NCBI GenBank assembly: GCA_937912025.1
Contig: CALDOZ010000003.1
Span: forward strand, 1 to 64,000
Length of the DNA stretch: 64,000 bases
Direction of reading: 5' to 3'
From: an uncultured Clostridia bacterium
GTDB taxonomy: Bacteria > Bacillota > Clostridia > Christensenellales > Borkfalkiaceae
Positions 26,590-34,450 of this stretch are shown here, piece after piece. The notes below the pieces were generated by a model, which saw nothing but the letters and a program-made list of their open reading frames with translations, did not search any database and was not told the origin of the DNA. The position numbers were made by a program, and so were the translations under genes. How positions within the stretch are numbered: position 1 is the stretch's first letter; every line of letters begins with the position of its first letter.

Positions 26590-26688
26590 ATGACTGATAA
26601 AGCAATTCAACGTTTGAAAGATTACTTAATCAAGCAAGGTTGGAACGCCGAACAAATACTTGACTTAATCGATTACATAACGAAGTAA
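26590..26688 (+). CDS. 32-residue helical protein
   Basis: Small ORF encoding an amphipathic protein (KAIQRLKDYLIKQGWNAEQI, then a short LIDYITK tail), behind AAAGGAAG and a perfect promoter. A GTG at 26578 could add four residues. The segment GWNAEQILDLIDYI looks like a three-helix UBA-like turn. The dedicated promoter argues that something here is expressed. Function unknown. Confidence 0.55.
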   Translation: MTDKAIQRLKDYLIKQGWNAEQILDLIDYITK

Positions 26689-26711
26689 GTCAACATTGGT
26701 AGGAAAATAAA

Positions 26712-26759
26712 AAAGCCCGTAACGGTTACCACTCTAACAAAGCCAAACCGAAACGGGGG
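26712..26759 (+). terminator. Extended hairpin near attR
   Basis: Arms CCCGTAACGGTT and AACCGAAACGGG enclose about 20 nt. Without a clear T-run it may be an RNA structure rather than a terminator. The remaining bases up to attR (to 26968) hold no gene I can support. Confidence 0.5.
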
Positions 26760-26968
26760 AACGAGTTGGGGCAACCTACCGCCCCTTCTCAAAAATATTT
26801 TAACACGGTAGGTAAAATATGTCAAGGAGAATTTAAAAAATTACAAGACGTTTTTAAAACTTTGAATTAAATACTAAATATTGGGTTTAATTGGGTTTTA
26901 CTATTGTTTAGATTTAAAATTTAAGGAAAAATCGGCAATTTTACAATTTAAAAATTTATTTTTCGTGG

Positions 26969-27014
26969 CTCTGACTCCGTCACTTCGGGGGTTCAAATCC
27001 CTCCACCCCAGCCA
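26969..27014 (+). repeat. attR (46 bp)
   Basis: Perfect copy of the tRNA-Gln 3' half (14377-14422), including CCA, without the tRNA 5' half. It is followed by the original tRNA terminator (27023-27054), which was displaced by the insertion. Confidence 0.93.
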
Positions 27015-27022
27015 TAAAAAAT

Positions 27023-27054
27023 AAGCACTTACTGTAAGGTAGGTGCTTATTTTT
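27023..27054 (+). terminator. Displaced tRNA-Gln terminator, copy 1
   Basis: Stem AAGCACTTAC/GTAGGTGCTT with a T-run. A close copy follows the second tRNA remnant at 30042-30075. Confidence 0.85.
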
Positions 27055-27095
27055 TGGATTACGTTATTGTGGGGGGATTTGATTGGGGGAGCAAA

Positions 27096-27220
27096 TTGCG
27101 GTAGCAATTTTTCCGCTATGATAAGTTAAATACAATAAAAGTAATTAAGCGGAATAAAATGCCCTGTGTGGCATTTTAGCGGGGCGCCGTACAAAACGGC
27201 AAATCCCTCCACCCCAGCCA
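27096..27220 (+). repeat. 125-bp direct repeat, copy 1
   Basis: Matches 29909-30033 with three differences. It contains the hairpin AAAATGCC/GGCATTTT and ends in the last 20 nt of tRNA-Gln. Together the copies flank the XRE and glycosidase genes. The rest of the 27221-27441 gap holds a hairpin with T-run (about 27221-27262) and a promoter-like TATAAT near 27304. Confidence 0.9.
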
Positions 27221-27441
27221 ACAAAAAACGCACTTTTGTCTACCGGATAAAAGTTCGTTTTTTATGTTTCTGCGCTTTACTTTGATTTGTTAGTAAAAGT
27301 GTGATATAATAAAATCAGCAATAAATAAGAATTTGTAGGTTAATTTTCACTCTACCATCGGTTGATTTCTCTCTACTAAACCACTGGTAGGTGTACTTTT
27401 ATTGTAATATCGTTTACACTGTATGCGAAAGGAGGTCGTCT

Positions 27442-28050
27442 ATGGATCAATTGAAGATAGGAAGATTTATTGCCGAGTGCAGAAAGCAGAAAGATTTAAC
27501 GCAAATGCAGTTGGCAGAAAAACTCGGTATCACCGATAAAGCTGTATCAAAGTGGGAACGTGGTATCGCAATGCCCGATTCCTCGATCATGTTTGAACTC
27601 TGTGATATTCTTGGCATCAGTGTAAACGAATTATTAAGTGGGGAGAAAATTGATATGGAAAATAACAATCAAAAAAATGAACAACTTTTGCTTGAAATGG
27701 CAAAGGAATTAGAAAAGAAAAGCAAAACTATTTGGAATGCAATGTGGATAATCATGACAGTGAGTATCATTGGATTGATCGGAGGTCTCGCGATCATCGC
27801 GTTTTTTATGCCCGAGGGCCCTTGGATGCTCGTTGCAATACTTGCGCTCTGCGTGGTCTTCTTGATACCTTGCTTCTACGCATTAAAGCTCGAAGTCAGC
27901 GTAGGCGCTTATAAGTGCAAAAACTGCGGTTACGAGATTGTGCCTACCTATACGCAGGCACTTAAGGCGATGCATAGAGGAACGACTCGGTACTTGAAGT
28001 GCCCTAAATGCAACAAACGTACTTGGTGTAAGAAAGTAATAAAGAAATAA
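27442..28050 (+). CDS. XRE regulator with membrane helices and zinc ribbon
   Basis: A 202-residue protein: N-terminal helix-turn-helix (DLTQMQLAEKLGITDKAVSK, about 17-36) with ERGIAMPD, a linker helix, two transmembrane helices (about 97-145), then a zinc ribbon of two CxxC pairs (CKNCGYEIV and CPKCNKRTW). Membrane-tethered XRE proteins of this layout are known in Firmicutes without an assigned signal. Strong AAAGGAGG site; I chose the ATG at 27442. Its codon choice (CTC, ATC, GAG, GCG) differs from the A/T-ending codons around it, a sign of transfer. Confidence 0.85.
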   Translation: MDQLKIGRFIAECRKQKDLTQMQLAEKLGITDKAVSKWERGIAMPDSSIMFELCDILGISVNELLSGEKIDMENNNQKNEQLLLEMAKELEKKSKTIWNAMWIIMTVSIIGLIGGLAIIAFFMPEGPWMLVAILALCVVFLIPCFYALKLEVSVGAYKCKNCGYEIVPTYTQALKAMHRGTTRYLKCPKCNKRTWCKKVIKK

Positions 28051-28157
28051 GATTTCAAATTGTAAGAGCGTCAAATTCCAATTGATCGAGCAGCTTTCTG
28101 GTGTACTTTTTACTGTTCTTACCTCGCTTTACACACCTTTTGGTCGCTCTTTCGCAC

Positions 28158-28194
28158 AAGACTATCAATATCGGTAAATTAATAGTCTTTTTTT
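28158..28194 (+). terminator. Terminator of the XRE/zinc-ribbon gene
   Basis: Stem AAGACTAT/ATAGTCTT followed by seven T. Confidence 0.82.
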
Positions 28195-28283
28195 ATTGTT
28201 TTTAATCAAAAATAGTGATATAATATAATAAAAAATGTCATTATGCTTGTTTATAATAAAAACAAACGCGAAAAGGATAAAAC

Positions 28284-29807
28284 ATGTTAAACTTTCAAAT
28301 AAATCAAGATATAACTTACAACTCATCGCCACTCGTTAAGAAAAACAAATTTCTTGATATGCTCGCCGAAAATACGCCTATTCCTAAATACGAAGAAATA
28401 TCGCATTTACTTCCTTCCCCTATATGGCAAGGACACGATGACGCAATATCTTGCTATAATTTTGCGTGGCGTACAGCCTTTGGTAATATAAAAAAGGCAA
28501 ATGCCGACTCTAAATTTGTTTCTAACTATATAGATACAGCCTTTAACGGGTATCTTTTTATGTGGGATTCATCATTTATAGTTATGTTTGGCAAATATGG
28601 CGCGCGCGCATTTAATTTTCAAAAAACGCTTGATAATTTTTACTCGCATCAACATAAAGACGGTTTTATTAGCCGTGAATTATGTGAATTTGAGCCAGGC
28701 GAACGTTTTGCACGGCACGACCTTTCATCAACGGGGCCGAATATTCTTGGGTGGTCTGAATGGGAATATTATTGTCAAACGGGCGACGCGCAACGACTTG
28801 AAATGATTTTTGACCCTTTACTTGCCTACCACCTTTGGCTTAAAGAACATAGAACGTGGCGCGACGGTACTTACTGGTCAACGGGTTGGGGTTGCGGAAT
28901 GGATAATCAGCCACGACTTGAAAAGGGTTACCACGTTTGTTTTTCTCACGGCCATATGGTTTGGGTAGATGCTTGTATTCAACAAACGCTTTCGGCTAAA
29001 ATACTTTTACAAATAGCGGATATAATAGGGCGTAGCGACGATGAAAATTTATCTACGCTAAAAGAAGAAATAAAAAGTCTTACCGCCATTATTAACGATA
29101 AACTTTGGCACGATGAAGACGCTTTTTACTACGACCTTTGGAAAACTGGCGAACTTAACAAAGTAAAATCTGCAGGGGCGTACTGGGCGCTTCTTGCTGA
29201 CGTTATACCTAAAGAAAGGCTTGATAAATTCGTGGCGCATTTGAATAACCCTAACGAATTTAACCGCCCTTGTCGTGTTCCTACGCTTTCGGCAGATCAC
29301 CCCGATTATAAAGACGACGGCGAATATTGGCGCGGTGGTGTGTGGGCCCCTACAAATTATATGATTTTAAAGGGTTTAGAGAAGAACGGGTACGAAAATC
29401 TTGCATACGATATTGCAAAAAACTGTCTTGACAACGTAATAAGCGTGTTTAAAAGCGACCAAACTTTGTACGAAAATTACGCGCCTGAAAAGGCAAGCAA
29501 AGGCAATCCTGCTAAAAACGATTTCGTTGGTTGGTCGGGTCTTTTTCCTATAAGTATTATGTTCGAGTACGTTTTTGGAATTCGCCCGCAAGCTAAACAA
29601 CGTAAAATAGTATGGAACGTTCGCTTGCTTGAAAAACACGGGGTTAAAAATTATCCGCTTGACGGGTTATCCGTTGATCTTATATGCGAAGAAAGGGCAA
29701 CCGAAAACGATGAGCCTATCATTACCGCAATATGCGATAAGCCTATTGAAATAGAAATTCGCTATGCAAACAAACGTAAAACCATTTATACGTCTACAAA
29801 AAAATAA
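28284..29807 (+). CDS. GH63-like (alpha/alpha)6 glycoside hydrolase
   Basis: A 507-residue intracellular enzyme that probably hydrolyses a small alpha-glucoside or glycosylglycerate. The barrel motifs of the GH63/GH37 group are visible: FMWDSSFIVMFGKYGARAF (about 91-109), the substrate-contact region TYWSTGWGCGMDN (about 197-209), EYWRGGVWAPTNYMILKGL (about 352) with the putative general acid nearby, and GWSGLFPISIMFEY near 415. Native-like codon use. It sits between the 125-bp repeats with its own terminator. Exact substrate is not determined. Confidence 0.85.
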   Translation: MLNFQINQDITYNSSPLVKKNKFLDMLAENTPIPKYEEISHLLPSPIWQGHDDAISCYNFAWRTAFGNIKKANADSKFVSNYIDTAFNGYLFMWDSSFIVMFGKYGARAFNFQKTLDNFYSHQHKDGFISRELCEFEPGERFARHDLSSTGPNILGWSEWEYYCQTGDAQRLEMIFDPLLAYHLWLKEHRTWRDGTYWSTGWGCGMDNQPRLEKGYHVCFSHGHMVWVDACIQQTLSAKILLQIADIIGRSDDENLSTLKEEIKSLTAIINDKLWHDEDAFYYDLWKTGELNKVKSAGAYWALLADVIPKERLDKFVAHLNNPNEFNRPCRVPTLSADHPDYKDDGEYWRGGVWAPTNYMILKGLEKNGYENLAYDIAKNCLDNVISVFKSDQTLYENYAPEKASKGNPAKNDFVGWSGLFPISIMFEYVFGIRPQAKQRKIVWNVRLLEKHGVKNYPLDGLSVDLICEERATENDEPIITAICDKPIEIEIRYANKRKTIYTSTKK

Positions 29808-29867
29808 CTAAAAGGCTTTAATTAAACTTATTTTTAACGTTGGAATTTAAACTTTGTTACAACGCAT

Positions 29868-29905
29868 AAAACAAGGCACTAACAATTTGGTTAGTGCCTT
29901 GTTTC
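29868..29905 (+). terminator. Terminator of the glycosidase gene
   Basis: Stem AAACAAGGCACTAAC/GTTAGTGCCTTGTTT, perfect 15 bp. Confidence 0.88.
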
Positions 29906-29908
29906 AAC

Positions 29909-30033
29909 TTGCGGTAGCAATTTTCCCGCTATGATAAGTTAAATACAATAAAAGTAATTAAGCGGAATAAAATGCCCTGTGTGGCATTTTAGCGGGGCGC
30001 CGTGCAAAACGGAAAATCCCTCCACCCCAGCCA
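29909..30033 (+). repeat. 125-bp direct repeat, copy 2, with tRNA-Gln 3' end
   Basis: Differs from 27096-27220 at three positions and ends in the last 20 nt of tRNA-Gln including CCA. It is followed by the second copy of the tRNA terminator (30042-30075). The rest of the gap to 30217 is A/T-rich with a promoter-like region and no gene. Confidence 0.9.
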
Positions 30034-30041
30034 TAAAAAAT

Positions 30042-30075
30042 AAAGCACTTACCGTGAGGTAGGTGCTTATTTTTT
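30042..30075 (+). terminator. Displaced tRNA-Gln terminator, copy 2
   Basis: Stem AAGCACTTACC/GGTAGGTGCTT with a T-run, the partner of 27023-27054. Confidence 0.85.
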
Positions 30076-30217
30076 GTATTACCTAATATGGTGGTGGGGT
30101 TTGATAAACAATTTTAATTAAAATATTAAAAAATAATTAATTAATGAAAATTTCCCCTTTTTCCCTTTTATTTTTTTCAAGTGTATGATATACTAATACA
30201 AATAAACGGAATTAATT

Positions 30218-31735
30218 ATGAAGCATTTATTATTCAACAAAATTAAAGAATCGTTAATATCGGTATTACCCGTAACGTTAATAGTTATTATTTTAAATTT
30301 CACTCCTTTAATAAACTTAGAAGTGAAAGAAATCGTCGTGTTTAGCGTTTCTGCTATATTTTTAATTTTAGGTATAGGTTTTTTTACCTTGGGCGCAGAC
30401 GTCGCTATGACGCCTATGGGCGAACACGTTGGCTCGGGTATAACTAAGTCTAAAAAGTTAAATTTACTAATAATTATAAGTTTTGTGTTAGGTTTATTAA
30501 TTACTATTGCAGAGCCTGACTTAACGGTATTAGCTAACCAAGTGGGTAGTCAGTTAATTATTATTTCCGTTGGTGTTGGCGTAGGTTTATTTTTAGTTCT
30601 TTCAGTATTAAAAATAGTATTTAAAAAAGATTTAGCAAGTATGCTTTTGTATTTTTATATGGTGTTATTTGCTCTTTCTTTATTAGCGCTAGCAGTTAAA
30701 CCTGAAAATTCACAATTAATTCCCCTTTCGTTTGACTCGGGTGGTGTTACTACCGGACCTATAACCGTACCGTTTATAATGGCGCTTGGCGTTGGTATAG
30801 CGTCTACTATCGGCGGAAGAAATTCAAGCGAAAACAGTTTCGGTTTAGTTGCAATGTGTTCAGTAGGACCTATTTTAGCAGTATTACTTTTATGCATTTT
30901 AAGTAATGGCGATATTTCTGCTCCTAGCGTTTCAGATTACTTAATGTCAAACGATATAACGTCGGCAATTTTTTCAACTTTACTAACTACAGCTAAAGAC
31001 GTGTCTGTTGCTTTAGGCTTGGTAGTTGTTTGCTTTTTTGTGATTAACTTTACCTTGCTTAAACTGCCTAAAAAGAAAATTATTCAAATTTTAGTTGGGA
31101 CTGCGTTTACATACGTTGGTTTAATAGTATTTTTAACCGCCGTTCATATCGGGTTTATGCCTATTGGCTTTAAAATTGGGCAAGAACTTGCTAAAACTTC
31201 CCCTATCGCCGTTACTATTGCAGGCTTCGTTTTAGGTTTAGTTGTAGTTTTAGCCGAGCCTGCCGTTCACGTTTTAAATAAACAAGTAGAAGAAATTACT
31301 CAAGGCACGGTTTCTAAAAAGTCTATGATGATTGCTTTAAGCGTAGGCGTTGGTTTGTCTATTTGTTTATCGGTAATAAGAATTATTTTTAACTTCTCTA
31401 TTTTGTACTACTTAATTCCAGGTTATTTAATATCGCTTGGACTTTCATTCTTCGTCCCTAAAATTTACACGGCGATAGCGTTTGACTCGGGTGGCGTTGC
31501 TTCAGGTCCGCTTACGTCAACGTTTATTTTGCCGTTTGCAATAGGAACGTGCGTAGCGCTTGGCGGTAATATTTTATCTGACGCGTTCGGTATAGTTGCT
31601 ATGGTTGCAATGACGCCGTTAATTACTATTCAATTATTAGGTTTTACTTCTATATCTAAAAAGCGTTTTAGTGAAAAACTTGCTATGAAGAAGATTTTAG
31701 ATGAAAAAGACGACCAAATTATTAGGTTTTTATAG
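30218..31735 (+). CDS. DUF1538 family membrane transporter-like protein
   Basis: A 505-residue integral membrane protein with about 12-14 helices, built from two DUF1538 repeats. The paired signatures FDSGGVTTGPITVPFIMALG (about 175) and FDSGGVASGPLTSTFILPFA (about 425) show the duplication, as do GADVAMTPMGEHVG and the later AVHIGFMPIGFKIG. DUF1538 proteins are thought to transport a small ion or nutrient; the substrate is unproven. The next two genes encode PII-type regulators, the usual partners, so transport is probably gated by a PII-like signal. Confidence 0.93.
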   Translation: MKHLLFNKIKESLISVLPVTLIVIILNFTPLINLEVKEIVVFSVSAIFLILGIGFFTLGADVAMTPMGEHVGSGITKSKKLNLLIIISFVLGLLITIAEPDLTVLANQVGSQLIIISVGVGVGLFLVLSVLKIVFKKDLASMLLYFYMVLFALSLLALAVKPENSQLIPLSFDSGGVTTGPITVPFIMALGVGIASTIGGRNSSENSFGLVAMCSVGPILAVLLLCILSNGDISAPSVSDYLMSNDITSAIFSTLLTTAKDVSVALGLVVVCFFVINFTLLKLPKKKIIQILVGTAFTYVGLIVFLTAVHIGFMPIGFKIGQELAKTSPIAVTIAGFVLGLVVVLAEPAVHVLNKQVEEITQGTVSKKSMMIALSVGVGLSICLSVIRIIFNFSILYYLIPGYLISLGLSFFVPKIYTAIAFDSGGVASGPLTSTFILPFAIGTCVALGGNILSDAFGIVAMVAMTPLITIQLLGFTSISKKRFSEKLAMKKILDEKDDQIIRFL

Positions 31736-31745
31736 GAGGTAGGTT

Positions 31746-32174
31746 GTGCCAAGAGTAAGTAAATCGATTAATAACGAAAAAGAAAGCAAACCGACCAATA
31801 GAAAAAAACAACCGTCTAACGTTAGAAAGTTGAAAATTTTAATTACTATTATTGATAGAAGCAAAACTTTATTTTACGTTGACTTGTTAGAACAGTTTGA
31901 AATAAACGTTCAAATGGTTTTATACGGCAAAGGCACGGCAAGTTCGCAAATGCTTAATTTGCTTGGTCTTGTCGAGTCTGAAAAATCGGTAATAATTTCG
32001 TACGTTCGTGAAGATAAAGTTAAAGAGGCTTTAGAAACGTTAAACGATAAGTTTAATAAAGTTAAAAACGGTAAAGGTATTGCGTATACCATTCCTTTAG
32101 ACAGTATAATAGGTGTATCTATGTATCAGTTACTAAGTAACGATAGGACTGTAAAAGAAGGGGGAAAAAAGTAA
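31746..32174 (+). CDS. PII-like regulator 1, partner of DUF1538
   Basis: A 142-residue protein with a basic N-terminal extension (about 1-28) and a PII/GlnB-type ferredoxin-like fold. The core pattern RKLKILITIIDRSKTLFYVD, then VQMVLYGKGTASS and GKGIAYTIPLDSIIGVSM, matches PII sequences whose T-loop is altered. It starts at GTG behind AGGAGGT and ends overlapping the ATG of the second copy. Probably binds nucleotides and contacts the DUF1538 protein. Confidence 0.85.
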   Translation: MPRVSKSINNEKESKPTNRKKQPSNVRKLKILITIIDRSKTLFYVDLLEQFEINVQMVLYGKGTASSQMLNLLGLVESEKSVIISYVREDKVKEALETLNDKFNKVKNGKGIAYTIPLDSIIGVSMYQLLSNDRTVKEGGKK

Positions 32175-32509
32175 TGAGTAATAGTTATAAATGCATTTTT
32201 GCAATAGTAAATAACGGATTTTCAGAAGTTGCTATGGAAGCGGCGAAAGCATGCGGAGCAAGAGGCGGAACGGTTTTGCACGGTAGAGGCACCATATCTA
32301 AAGACGCTGAAAAGTTTTTTAATATTACCATTCAGCCCGACAAAGAAATAGTTATGATTTTAGCAAAAAGCGAACTTGTTGATAACATTTTAAAGGCGCT
32401 CTATAACGCAATAGGTTCTTCAACTAAAGCGCAAGGTATCGCTTTTGCAATGCCCGTTGACGACGTAATTGGTTTAGACGGTAATATTACACCTAAAAAA
32501 GAGCAATGA
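32174..32509 (+). CDS. PII-like regulator 2, partner of DUF1538
   Basis: A 111-residue PII-fold protein without the N-terminal extension of its neighbour. VVNNGFSEVAMEAAKACGARGGTVLHGRG and AQGIAFAMPVDDVIGL are typical of the second PII in DUF1538 operons. The stop/start overlap TAATG with the upstream gene implies coupled translation and a roughly equal ratio, compatible with a heteromeric PII complex. Confidence 0.87.
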   Translation: MSNSYKCIFAIVNNGFSEVAMEAAKACGARGGTVLHGRGTISKDAEKFFNITIQPDKEIVMILAKSELVDNILKALYNAIGSSTKAQGIAFAMPVDDVIGLDGNITPKKEQ

Positions 32510-32512
32510 TTT

Positions 32513-32980
32513 ATGGAAAAAGTTACTAAAATCTCCTTCGTTTGTCACGGTAATATTTGCCGTTCGCCTATGGCGGAATTTATATTCAAAAAATTAATTA
32601 AAGAGCAAAACGTAGAGCATAAGTTTTACGTTGACTCAAAAGCGGTTAGTTACGAAGAAGAAGGAAATCCCGTCTACCCTCCCGCTAAATTAGAACTAAA
32701 AAAACACGGTATATCGTGCGATGGCAAAGTTGCCGTAACGGTACAAAGATCAGATTATGATAAGTACGACTATTTTATCGTTATGGATAATTCTAACGTA
32801 AGGCGTATACATAATATTTTTGGGGGCGACAGTCAAAATAAAGTATATAAACTTTTAAGTTTTTGTAATTGTGACGACGACGTTAGCGACCCTTGGTACA
32901 CCGACCGTTTTGATATTGCCTACCGTGATATTGAAAAAGGTTGCATAGCATTTTTAGAGTATTTATTAAAAAATAATTGA
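32513..32980 (+). CDS. Low-molecular-weight protein tyrosine phosphatase
   Basis: A 155-residue LMW-PTP. The P-loop VCHGNICRSPMAE (Cys and Arg of CX5R, about 11-23) and the general acid in DPWYTDRFD (about 126) are both intact. It removes phosphate from tyrosine in cytosolic proteins. It starts 4 bp after the second PII gene, so it is in the same operon; whether the transport system is its target is unknown. Closed by a bidirectional terminator. Confidence 0.93.
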   Translation: MEKVTKISFVCHGNICRSPMAEFIFKKLIKEQNVEHKFYVDSKAVSYEEEGNPVYPPAKLELKKHGISCDGKVAVTVQRSDYDKYDYFIVMDNSNVRRIHNIFGGDSQNKVYKLLSFCNCDDDVSDPWYTDRFDIAYRDIEKGCIAFLEYLLKNN

Positions 32981-32983
32981 TAT

Positions 32984-33019
32984 AAAAAATCGCAGTTTTT
33001 GTTAAACTGCGATTTTTTG
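32984..33019. terminator. Bidirectional terminator
   Basis: Stem AAAAATCGCAGTTT/AAACTGCGATTTTT between the phosphatase and the convergent exonuclease. Confidence 0.88.
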
Positions 33020-33023
33020 TTTA

Positions 33024-33617
33024 TTATAAATGCCCGTTAAATAACTCGGCAAGTTCTTCAATTTGCTCTCGTGCCTTTTTTACACACAAGTAAAGCGCGG
33101 CAGTATCGTAGCGCGCGTCGTGAAAAGCGCTTGCGCTATTAAAAAGTTTGATACAATTTGTTGTAATATCATATGAATATATATCTAAAAACTCAGTAAG
33201 TTCAGTAAGTTTAGGATATTTATATCCACTATGGTTAGACCTTAAAAGTTTACAAATAGGCACGAAAAACTTCATAGTGTCAAAAGTATCGTTATACTTA
33301 AAAATTCTATCTTGATAACTAAATTCCGCTTGCAAAAAACCAATATCGAATTTTACGTTATGAGCAACTATTAGCGTTGCTTTATTAAAGTCGTCTTCAA
33401 TCTCATCAATACAGTCTGAAAAAGTTTTTCCACCCGATAAAACGGCTAATTTTTCCGCGGAAAAACCGTGAATTTTAACTGCTTCAATAGGCACGTATTC
33501 AACGGCAAAAAAGAAATTTTTCGCCGTTACGTTTTCTCCGTCTTCAATAACGTAAGAAAGTTGAATTATTCTACCTGGGGTAAGCCCCGTCGTTTCAGTA
33601 TCGAAATAAATTATCAT
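33024..33617 (-). CDS. DnaQ-like 3'-5' exonuclease (DEDDh)
   Basis: A 197-residue exonuclease domain. Exo I IYFDTETTGL (Asp and Glu), Exo II AHNVKFDIGFL (Asp) and Exo III HDARYDTAALY (His and Asp) are all present. Such proteins proofread or trim DNA or RNA ends. It is a stand-alone protein, not fused to a polymerase or helicase. It follows the membrane protein gene by 16 bp and addAB lies further upstream, so it may be part of a repair-linked leftward transcript. Confidence 0.9.
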   Translation of the reverse strand: MIIYFDTETTGLTPGRIIQLSYVIEDGENVTAKNFFFAVEYVPIEAVKIHGFSAEKLAVLSGGKTFSDCIDEIEDDFNKATLIVAHNVKFDIGFLQAEFSYQDRIFKYNDTFDTMKFFVPICKLLRSNHSGYKYPKLTELTEFLDIYSYDITTNCIKLFNSASAFHDARYDTAALYLCVKKAREQIEELAELFNGHL

Positions 33618-33633
33618 TAGTAAATTCTCCGTT

Positions 33634-34389
33634 TTAGACGGCGTTATACCGCGCTAATTTTTTCATAAAATCAGATAAATATCCGCTTAGTTTTAACCTT
33701 TCTGAGTTATAAGGTTGCCTACTTGCAAAGTTCATTAAATAAACTTCTAAGTCTTCAATTTCTTTTTTGTCGCTTTCACTTAAATTTTTTTCTTTTAATA
33801 GGTTTATTAAACTTTTTAAATACGATACGTCTAAATACCCGTCGAACTCACCGTTACCGTTAAGATTAGTAAGGCATTGCAACTTAATAACGTCTTTAAT
33901 TAAAGTTGGTTTTTCAACGCTATTTGCGGTAGTAATTGCATTTAAACTTGGCTTAACACAATTGACAGTTTGAGTTAAATTATCATTACTATTTAACCTA
34001 TTCGGGTTAACGTTTAAAGTATTTGTGTTATCATTCACGTTTGATACTCTTTTACTTTTTATGCTAGACGACAACGCTATTGCAAACGATAAAATACCGC
34101 TTGAAAAAATAATAAAAGTGTTAAAAACAACTATTTCGCCTATCGTTTTAAACGTGCGCGCCGTATTAATATATTCAAAACTACTAAGAACGCTACTTGC
34201 CGTAATAATGCTTATGCTTAAATATTTTAAAAAACTAAAATCAACCTTGCTTTTTATTGCAACGTTTACTATTAAAGCAACAATTTTACTAGCGAGCAAA
34301 ACACACGCCATAATTGCTACAACCACGCCTAAATTATTAAACTTAGTTAATCGCGCTAAACTATTTACAAAACTTTCAAAAACTTCCAT
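33634..34389 (-). CDS. Membrane protein with three helices and soluble tail
   Basis: A 251-residue protein of unknown family: three transmembrane helices (about 19-45, 54-72 and 86-107) followed by an Asn/Ser-rich linker (about 110-165) and a helical C-terminal domain ending SGYLSDFMKKLARY. I start at the ATG at 34389 behind AAGGAG; a longer reading to 34461 overlaps addA. It sits between addA and the exonuclease. Confidence 0.75.
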   Translation of the reverse strand: MEVFESFVNSLARLTKFNNLGVVVAIMACVLLASKIVALIVNVAIKSKVDFSFLKYLSISIITASSVLSSFEYINTARTFKTIGEIVVFNTFIIFSSGILSFAIALSSSIKSKRVSNVNDNTNTLNVNPNRLNSNDNLTQTVNCVKPSLNAITTANSVEKPTLIKDVIKLQCLTNLNGNGEFDGYLDVSYLKSLINLLKEKNLSESDKKEIEDLEVYLMNFASRQPYNSERLKLSGYLSDFMKKLARYNAV

Positions 34390-34450
34390 AATAACTCCTT
34401 TTAAGTTATTATAGACTAACGTTTTTAATTTTAAACTTACATAAATGGTA

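Larger units (their letters stand above)
14377..27014. mobile_element. Inovirus-like prophage integrated in tRNA-Gln
   Basis: A 12.6-kb element bounded by perfect 46-bp repeats of the tRNA 3' half. Order: integrase and repressor leftward next to attL, then a rightward run of small early genes, three membrane-anchored or secreted proteins, a Zot/pI-like ATPase, two winged-helix proteins, then a short leftward regulator near attR. No terminase, portal, capsid or tail gene is seen, and the only large gene block encodes signal-peptide/TM proteins plus a Zot-type ATPase. This is the layout of filamentous phages. Size is within the 5-15 kb known for inoviruses. Major coat protein and a standard rolling-circle initiator are not recognised. 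Confidence 0.78.

Noticed and set aside
14377..27014. Integrative conjugative element
   Set aside because: No relaxase, VirB4-like ATPase or coupling protein is seen beyond the Zot-like ATPase, and the repressor/operator layout is phage-like.
26901..27107. Leftward 68-codon frame over attR
   Set aside because: It runs through tRNA-derived sequence and a terminator, so it is not coding.
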